From positions 1-13,645 of the forward strand of contig JBLHWU010000176.1 in NCBI GenBank assembly GCA_047629355.1: DNA of 13,645 nt, given 5' to 3'. Below the pieces are notes generated by a model. The model did not search any database. It saw nothing but the letters and a program-made list of their open reading frames with translations, and was not told where the DNA came from. Shown in pieces: positions 8,231 through 13,645 of the stretch. The position numbers and the translations under genes were made by a program. This DNA is from CAYUNA01 sp047629355. Lineage in GTDB: Bacteria; Bacteroidota; Bacteroidia; Chitinophagales; Saprospiraceae. Every line of letters starts with the position of its first letter. The first letter of the stretch is position 1.

Positions 8231-8413
8231 CAGACAATTAAGTAACGGTAAAATAATAAGTCCGCCAACTAACAACGTTTATTTTGTTCTTAGTTTTTAC
8301 TTTTTAAATAGGAATTATCTCTACATAATGACTGTTTCAAAAGTGGAAAATAAGGACAAAATAAATACTTGTTAGTTGGCGGAGTTATTTTTTTACCGTT
8401 ACTAAGCTGTTTA
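8231..8413. repeat. 183-bp near-perfect foldback, MITE-like
   Basis: The two halves are inverted copies around a centre near 8322. Perfect blocks are gtaacggtaaaa (8242-8253) with 8391-8402, and tccgccaactaacaa (8261-8275) with 8369-8383. Both blocks share exactly the same centre. Pairing continues inward through tttattttgt (about 8278-8287) with one single-base offset, then weakens toward a loop near 8311-8335. The outer boundary fades into cagacaatta / aagctgttta. No clear target-site duplication is visible and no transposase is encoded. It may be a MITE, a dispersed palindromic repeat or a structured RNA. A 62-codon ORF overlapping it is not convincing. Confidence 0.8.
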
Positions 8414-8553
8414 TTTGGTTGTTTATCTAAGTATTTATAACTTTATACTTCCAAAGACCTGATGTCTCCCTCCGACTATATTTTTCCACTACTTTATTTT
8501 TATTGATTATTCCTGACTGTTGATTGGGACAGCTATTGTTAAAAAAAAATCCT
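8414..8553. other. Leader region of the lipoprotein gene
   Basis: This short AT-rich stretch between the foldback and the lipoprotein start should hold that gene's promoter. A TATATTTT near 8477 loosely resembles a Bacteroidota -7 box, but no TTG lies at the usual distance. The A-run at 8541-8549 just before the ATG at 8554 is typical of Bacteroidota translation starts. Confidence 0.3.
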
Positions 8554-9654
8554 ATGTCAAAACGAACAAACTTCTGTTGGTTACTGAGTCTATTTATTTT
8601 GCTACAATTTAGCTGTCAAAAAAATATTTTTGAAGATGATACTGGTGGAAACGGCGGTGGTAATAACCAAACGGCTGATTGGGAACCGCTCGAATTTGAA
8701 ACGGAACGCCTCATCAAGAATTTATACGGCACTCCTTTTCAACTATATTTAATAACGGACAATGAGTTTGCACGATTTAATGAAGACCTGGAACTGGTGG
8801 AAAAACGAACGTTAATTCCTCAGGGGATTGGATTGAGTCGGCCGGTATTGAGTGATAACATTTTTACTCGAATTACTACGAATTCAGCGGGCAAGCAAGT
8901 TATTGAATTTCACTTAGCGAGAAATCCTGCGGGCGTAAAGAAATTTGTGGTAGATGACATAGAATTGCCAACCGATGACTTTTTTGAACTAGAAATTATT
9001 CAGCGAAGCCTGGGTGCATTCAATGATAGCGAAACCCAATTTTTAATCCCTGCAAAGGTAGAAAATGGCGGTGATGCCTATGCTGTTTTATATGTCTTTG
9101 AAATCACTTTTAATTCCACATTTGATGAATTTGTTAGTATAGAATTCAATAGAATTGACCTTCCTGATTTGATAACCGATGCCACAAATATTAGTAATAT
9201 CGTTAATGTTCGCTATTTCAAAGAACACTTTTTTGTGAGTACCAAAAAAGGAGGCTATCGGATTTCTGAGGAGTTGGAAGTTGATAAAATTTTCCCTTCT
9301 TCTCAATGGATACGGGATTATTTCGTTTATCAAGACACCTTATATATGACAGGTCTGAATTCATTTGATTTGCACCAATCACCTGATAATGGCTTAGAAT
9401 GGACTCGTTTGAATAAGAATTCTAAGCTAAAAATGGTTGAAAATGTCAACGGTTTATTATTCAATCAAGAAGTAGGAGGTCAAGTATTTTTAGCAGCTGA
9501 CCCTAATCTTTGTGATGAAAAAGAAGTCGTTTACACCTCCGATATTCCAACGGGTAATTTAGCGGCATTTTATGGATTAGCTTTTTTTCAAGAGCAGTAT
9601 TATTTGAGTGCAGATAATCGAATTTTTCATATTTCTGATATTGTAACGGAGTAA
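8554..9654 (+). CDS. Lipoprotein with an Asp-box, probable beta-propeller
   Basis: A 366-residue envelope lipoprotein. I use the ATG at 8554, not the TTG at 8524, because it gives a compact type II signal peptide: MSKR, a hydrophobic core, then LQFSC with lipidated Cys21. After the Cys comes QKN, an acidic EDD and a Gly/Asn-rich spacer (TGGNGGGNN). An acidic patch behind the Cys is part of the surface-export signal known in some Bacteroidota, so surface exposure is possible but unproven. The mature protein is rich in beta strands. It has one exact Asp-box, SPDNGLEW (residues 276-283), typical of BNR/sialidase-type propellers and sorting receptors. No catalytic site is recognisable, so a binding or sensing role is as likely as an enzyme. 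It seems to be transcribed alone, with stem-loops downstream. Confidence 0.85.
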   Translation: MSKRTNFCWLLSLFILLQFSCQKNIFEDDTGGNGGGNNQTADWEPLEFETERLIKNLYGTPFQLYLITDNEFARFNEDLELVEKRTLIPQGIGLSRPVLSDNIFTRITTNSAGKQVIEFHLARNPAGVKKFVVDDIELPTDDFFELEIIQRSLGAFNDSETQFLIPAKVENGGDAYAVLYVFEITFNSTFDEFVSIEFNRIDLPDLITDATNISNIVNVRYFKEHFFVSTKKGGYRISEELEVDKIFPSSQWIRDYFVYQDTLYMTGLNSFDLHQSPDNGLEWTRLNKNSKLKMVENVNGLLFNQEVGGQVFLAADPNLCDEKEVVYTSDIPTGNLAAFYGLAFFQEQYYLSADNRIFHISDIVTE

Positions 9655-9700
9655 TTTGTTTCTTTTAATAAATGGTTTAATAATTGCCATAGATACCAAT

Positions 9701-9810
9701 GAAGAATCAAAAATGAAGAATGTTGAATTGAGCAAAAGCGCAGTTTATAACTCAAGTTATCAGCGCTTTATAAATAATAACTGGAACTAATTTTTTATTT
9801 CTAATTCTTC
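9701..9810. repeat. Nested stem-loop after the lipoprotein gene, possible terminator
   Basis: The outer arms begin with gaagaat (9701-9707) and end with attcttc (9804-9810), with further imperfect pairing inward. Inside, aaagcgc (9735-9741) pairs with gcgcttt (9763-9769) around a smaller ataac-tcaa-gttat hairpin. A T-rich run (9811-9818) follows the right arm, consistent with a weak terminator of the lipoprotein gene. The left arm also holds a 10-bp direct repeat, aatgaagaat (9698-9707 and 9712-9721). Confidence 0.5.
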
Positions 9811-9864
9811 TTCTTTTTTAAAAGTCTAATAAGTTACCCTAAATATTTTGACATTAAAATCAAA

Positions 9865-9918
9865 GGGATTTTGAGGGGGAAAAGGGGTTTGTAAAACCGC
9901 TTTTCTCCCTCAAAACCC
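9865..9918. repeat. 26-bp-arm hairpin
   Basis: The arms 9865-9890 (gggattttgagggggaaaag and onward) and 9893-9918 are inverted copies with one bulged A and two substitutions, leaving almost no loop. This is the most G-rich piece of the intergenic region. Two bases later a second, GC-rich hairpin begins. The pair sits about 70-150 bp before the 1120-residue gene and may be a terminator for upstream transcription or part of a dispersed repeat. Confidence 0.7.
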
Positions 9919-9920
9919 AA

Positions 9921-9944
9921 TCCGCGATGCCGCAGGCAGCGCGG
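9921..9944. repeat. GC-rich hairpin (tccgcg...cgcgga)
   Basis: The sequence forms tccgcg-a-tgcc-gca-ggca-g-cgcgga: ten base pairs with one A/G mismatch and a three-base loop. It stands out sharply from the AT-rich surroundings. It directly follows the larger hairpin at 9865-9918. No T-run follows. Confidence 0.7.
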
Positions 9945-10015
9945 AATATATTTCTCACTTCTGAAAAATCAAAATAATTACGGACACTTACTTACATCTG
10001 TACACAGTAAATTTA

Positions 10016-13000
10016 ATGAAACCCAACGCTTCGCAAATACTTCTTTGGCTGACTTTCGCGCTTCTGGCGTCATGGCCAACGGGTGATTTGTGTGCGCAAT
10101 TTGTGGATTATGAACGTCTTTTAGACCATTTACAAATAGAAATTAACTTGGGCAATCCAAAAGCTTTAAGAGATTTAGGCAGCCTTTTAAATAATGAAGA
10201 AGCAAAAAACAGGGCACAGGAATTAATGGTAAATCATACCTTATTTACGACAGAAGAAATGAACTTTAGCCACTCTGTCAGTCGACAAAAAATTCTTGAT
10301 TTTTTCTACACTAATCAAAAAGCATTCAAGCATTCGCAATTGTTAAATGCCTTCTATCTTACACCAATCGAATCGCAAGTTGCCCCTTATGAATTGAAAA
10401 ATCCAAAGCGAGAAGAACCTCGTGATTTGTCTACGCAACTTCGTAAATTAACCCTTAGATTTGAAGCCTTTATTGCTACAGGAGATGAAAAAGCAGCGAT
10501 AAAGACGATTCAAAGAATTGGTGAATTGCAGACGGTGGAAGGTTATAAATATCTGGTAGATGTCTTGTTTCAAAATCGTTTATTGTTAGGTTCGTTTGAA
10601 AATGCTGAACTGGTCATTCAGGAAATATGTTATGTTCTGATTGATTACCCGACGAATAAAACATTAACCACTGTTTTGCAACTTATTGAAAATAAGCTGA
10701 TTACGCCTGAATTTGCTTCACCGATTTTAGAAAAATTGACTAATATTTCAGTAGTAGAAGATAAGAACTACAGCGCTTTAGAAAAACGTTATGAATATTG
10801 GCTAGATTCTTTAGGAACGGTTGAAAAAATGCGGGAATTTGGCTATGGAATGGTTTTTAATATTAAAAAAAGTTTTTTTCAATTTCCTGTTGATTATTAT
10901 GGAAAAATATTAAGTCAAGCCAATCGATATACTTGGATTCGTCACAATGCGCGGAAGGATATCGTAGCAACGCAGCATTCCCGAGCGCTGTTTTATTTGG
11001 CGGCTTTACTTTACAAATATCGAAATGATGCGCAAAAATCAGAAGAATTTGAAGATATTTTATTGGAACTGAAACAGCTAACAAAGTTAGATGTCGCAGT
11101 TGAAGGGGCGGACGGTATGGCTTACTCGCATGACTGGAAACAAGATGAAAAAGCACTGATTAATTATCTAAAATATTGGTCGGTTCATTATCCTGATTTT
11201 GAATGGGATGATATTAGGCGGTCGTTTGTTAACCGAGAATCAGCGTTAGCTTTGACTGAAAATTATGAGCGATTGTACCGTCGTTTGAACTCCAATAATG
11301 ACTCCGTTGCGATGCAATCTTATTTGCTATTAACGGAAGGCGATCCGGTAGAAGTAGTTGGTTTAGCAAAGAAATATAAGGATTTATTGAGAAATTATAA
11401 CCGTTCGTTACCAGATATGAAGTATAAATATTTGGAACAATTAGTCGATTTAACAGGTTTTTGTCGGCGCAACAATGTACGCTATAAAGCTCCTGCAAGG
11501 CTACAGACTTTTATGAATAATTTAGGGCGGACAAAGTCAAAAAAAGAACGTTATTTTATTGAAAATCAGATTATTGAGCGGCTACAATTAGACGAAGTGA
11601 CCGCTTTGGAATATTGGGGATGTTTGAATGAAAGTCAGTTGGAAATTTCCTTTTCTGTTGGTCGAATTTTAGATAAGTTCTATACCCAGAATTGGGAGAG
11701 GATTATTAAAAATGCCTCCTATTTGCGATTGTATTTAAAGAAATCTAAACTGTTTGCGAATATTGGTGTAATTGGTGTTTGTAATGGCTATTTGAAAAAA
11801 TTTGAAACGCTATCTCGAGTGGAACGAAAAGTCCTTGAAGATATGCTGATAGTAGAGAGTGATTTGGATATCATTGAGCAAATAAATGTGTTGTTGAATG
11901 GTGGAAAGCCAGAAGAAGAAAATACGTTAATTGCCTTGTTGGAGGGTCGGGTTTCTTTAACAAAAGAAGCGTTGGAAAACTTGCCAGAGCCTAATCAAAG
12001 TGAATTAGATAAGATTTATGACTATCTAGTTGACAGTGAAAATGAGCGATCGACTAAACAAATTTGGATTTATTTGAAATATCATAAACCACTGGATTTT
12101 ACACCAATTGCGATGCAGTTGCTTGGGCAACAAATTGAAGAAAAAGCAACCTTGAAATGGTTGGAAAATATGTTTGATTATGCGCCTAAAGACAAACGGA
12201 TAAGGTGGTTGGATTTATGGGAGAATCGGGGTGATAATTATAAAAAATGGCAGCAAGAATTCTTTGAAGAGCAGATTGAAAAAATTAAAACTGCTCCTGA
12301 ATTAACAATTAAAGACCTCAATGCAGTGACGCGCTCAAAATACTACCATTCTTCACTTAAAAACACCTGTATGGTGGCTTTGAAAAAAGTATCACCAACC
12401 AAAGATATTCGTCGTTTAAAGTTGCCAGAACCATTGTCCATCAAGGAGGATTTAGTCTTTTTTAAAGATTTTGAATTCAGCAATAAAGTATTAGATGACA
12501 TTCCAAAACTGTTCAATCTGAAAGAGGATTTGGCGATTTTGATTGTGTGGGTAAATGAAAAAGCATCCAAATTTACGCCCGAAGAAAAAGGAGGATTTTA
12601 CAATGTGCTTTTTCGTTCTAATTGGTTTGCGGATTATGTTAACGATGATAATTTAGCGGCTGAAAATGCAACTTTGATTAAAGAATACTTGGAATTTTAT
12701 TTAAAGGAAAGTGATTATTTATCTGAATTTGAGGAGTTGGAAACAATTAGAAATATTGCGCTGATTGAGAACTCAGACCGAGATTTATTAGAGAAAATAA
12801 AAGCGTCTATTGCTATTGATGTTGATGAAATTAGCCGAAATAAAATACAAGGAGGCATTTTATCAAGAATTTCTTATTCCGAAATTCCAATCGTTGTGCC
12901 TTATCTAAACGATTTGACGGTCATTAAGAGCTACAATTTTTTAAGTAAAGATTTTGGCTTACCCATTTATAATTTGACAGATTATGAGGTGATTCAAAAT

Positions 13001-13378
13001 CTCCTTGCAAATCATAAAAGTAAATCGGAAATAGAATTTTATTCCGATTATTTGACTGAATTCGGTGTTGATTTTAAAGAAAATAATGGCAATCTTGATT
13101 TTGATAAAATATATGAAATTCTTCAATACGATATCATCACGCCATTTGTTGGAGACGGTGGAAATCGAAGAGATTTTTATACATATGGTATCGTAAAGTT
13201 ATTGGAATTGCATTTTAATACCTTACTTGGATTTCATGAAAAGCTCAATGAAAATCAGACGTTTTATTCCTTTTCTTCTTCTAAACGAGCCGTCGCTTGG
13301 CGCAAATATTTAATTAAAAAGCAGGTTGTCAAAGCAAAATCTGAACTAACCCCATCATTTAATGTATCGTTGAAATAA
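10016..13378 (+). CDS. Exported 1120-residue helical protein of unknown function
   Basis: I do not recognise the family. The N-terminus is a plausible Sec signal peptide: short polar start, hydrophobic ILLWLTFALLASW, then GDLCA with cleavage probably after Ala27 (before Gln28). The mature part has no further clear membrane segment, lipobox or T9SS C-terminal domain, so a periplasmic location is the simplest guess. The sequence is rich in Leu, Glu, Lys, Asn and Tyr and reads as a long series of amphipathic helices (for example residues ~135-250 and ~500-760), as in alpha-solenoids of HEAT or TPR type, but no repeat consensus is clear by eye. The C-terminus is basic (SSKRAVAWRKYLIKK). No catalytic motif is seen. 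The ATG at 10016 is used because it starts the signal peptide; a weak TACATCTG at 9993-10000 resembles a -7 box. Confidence 0.85.
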   Translation: MKPNASQILLWLTFALLASWPTGDLCAQFVDYERLLDHLQIEINLGNPKALRDLGSLLNNEEAKNRAQELMVNHTLFTTEEMNFSHSVSRQKILDFFYTNQKAFKHSQLLNAFYLTPIESQVAPYELKNPKREEPRDLSTQLRKLTLRFEAFIATGDEKAAIKTIQRIGELQTVEGYKYLVDVLFQNRLLLGSFENAELVIQEICYVLIDYPTNKTLTTVLQLIENKLITPEFASPILEKLTNISVVEDKNYSALEKRYEYWLDSLGTVEKMREFGYGMVFNIKKSFFQFPVDYYGKILSQANRYTWIRHNARKDIVATQHSRALFYLAALLYKYRNDAQKSEEFEDILLELKQLTKLDVAVEGADGMAYSHDWKQDEKALINYLKYWSVHYPDFEWDDIRRSFVNRESALALTENYERLYRRLNSNNDSVAMQSYLLLTEGDPVEVVGLAKKYKDLLRNYNRSLPDMKYKYLEQLVDLTGFCRRNNVRYKAPARLQTFMNNLGRTKSKKERYFIENQIIERLQLDEVTALEYWGCLNESQLEISFSVGRILDKFYTQNWERIIKNASYLRLYLKKSKLFANIGVIGVCNGYLKKFETLSRVERKVLEDMLIVESDLDIIEQINVLLNGGKPEEENTLIALLEGRVSLTKEALENLPEPNQSELDKIYDYLVDSENERSTKQIWIYLKYHKPLDFTPIAMQLLGQQIEEKATLKWLENMFDYAPKDKRIRWLDLWENRGDNYKKWQQEFFEEQIEKIKTAPELTIKDLNAVTRSKYYHSSLKNTCMVALKKVSPTKDIRRLKLPEPLSIKEDLVFFKDFEFSNKVLDDIPKLFNLKEDLAILIVWVNEKASKFTPEEKGGFYNVLFRSNWFADYVNDDNLAAENATLIKEYLEFYLKESDYLSEFEELETIRNIALIENSDRDLLEKIKASIAIDVDEISRNKIQGGILSRISYSEIPIVVPYLNDLTVIKSYNFLSKDFGLPIYNLTDYEVIQNLLANHKSKSEIEFYSDYLTEFGVDFKENNGNLDFDKIYEILQYDIITPFVGDGGNRRDFYTYGIVKLLELHFNTLLGFHEKLNENQTFYSFSSSKRAVAWRKYLIKKQVVKAKSELTPSFNVSLK

Positions 13379-13570
13379 TGGATTTTTAATCACTACCCAA
13401 ATATTATTCTTAGGAACGGTCAAAAATTACCTTAGCCATCTATCAAGTATTTCTTTTGCCCTTAGCCAACTCACTCGCAAGCAGTTCTCTACGTTGAAAA
13501 AATTTTAGGAATCTTTTCTGCTTAGTAAAACCGATTTAATAAGTTGGACCATAATGCGCCGTAATTTTTT
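13379..13570. other. Intergenic stretch without a recognised gene
   Basis: Both strands were read and only short broken frames appear, none with a family signature or a good start. The string ccttagcca occurs twice (near 13431 and 13460). No clear terminator for the 1120-residue gene is visible. Confidence 0.5.
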
Positions 13571-13645
13571 CTTCTAAAGAATTCAAAAAATCGTTGCATA
13601 GCCTTCGTTACGGAACTATTTTTTGTGTTTTTTAGAAGGGAAAAG
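13571..13645. repeat. Hairpin with the same CATAGCC core as the left edge, cut by window end
   Basis: The arms cttctaaa (13571-13578) and tttagaag (13631-13638), with caaaaaat (13584-13591) opposite attttttg (13618-13625), enclose catagccttcgttacgg (13597-13613). The core matches that at 55-71 (catagcctttgctatgg) at most positions, and both are flanked by an A-run on the left and a T-run on the right. Pairing seems to continue past the window's last base (tttttt at 13565-13570 faces ggaaaa). Confidence 0.65.

Noticed and set aside
8187..8375. A 62-codon plus-strand reading frame
   Set aside because: It runs through both arms of the foldback at 8231-8413; its sequence is what the palindrome gives by chance and it has no family features.
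8524..8553. TTG start ten codons upstream for the lipoprotein gene
   Set aside because: It would put a Lys/Asn-rich extension before an otherwise ideal lipoprotein signal peptide that begins at ATG 8554, preceded by an A-run.
13430..13560. Short minus-strand frames near the right edge (for example a 15-codon ATG frame and an open stretch around LASELAKGKRNT)
   Set aside because: They are interrupted by stops, in different frames and match no family I can name; calling a gene remnant would be guesswork.
1..13645. Search for a defence system, toxin-antitoxin pair, prophage or transposase
   Set aside because: All four genes are accounted for as an SDR, a T9SS protease, a lipoprotein and an exported orphan; none shows nuclease, helicase, integrase or toxin motifs.

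Overview
The window looks like chromosome of a Bacteroidota member, probably of the Saprospiraceae/Lewinella type. This is inferred from AT-rich DNA, A-rich leaders without clear Shine-Dalgarno sites, a giant secreted protein ending in a type IX secretion (T9SS) sorting domain, PKD domains with the 'GCAP' and 'NDCG' signatures usual in that group, and a lipoprotein of Bacteroidota style. The species cannot be told from the sequence alone.

Layout: 1-402 has no gene but holds three palindromic structures, including a large foldback (204-374) that ends 28 bp before the first gene. A short-chain dehydrogenase/reductase (403-1134, +) follows. It converges on a giant gene (1208-7846, -), and a 28-nt inverted repeat that probably ends transcription both ways lies between them. 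The giant gene encodes a 2212-residue exported metalloprotease: signal peptide, prodomain, M12B-like zinc protease, one PKD domain, a jelly-roll-like domain, nine PKD pairs repeating every ~480 bp, and a T9SS C-terminal domain. Next come about 700 bp without a gene (7847-8553), containing a near-perfect 183-bp foldback (8231-8413). Then follow a 366-residue lipoprotein (8554-9654, +) with one Asp-box, a 361-bp gap with several stem-loops, and a 1120-residue exported, mainly helical protein of unknown function (10016-13378, +). The last ~270 bp hold no gene and end in a hairpin whose core matches the one at the window's left edge.

The genes do not form an obvious pathway. Three of the four products have export signals (T9SS surface protease, lipoprotein, Sec-exported orphan) and the fourth is a cytoplasmic oxidoreductase. 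I see no defence system, CRISPR array, tRNA, rRNA or transposase gene. The least explained features are the density of large, unrelated-looking palindromes in nearly every intergenic gap, the regular cysteine layout of the PKD array, and the 1120-residue orphan.
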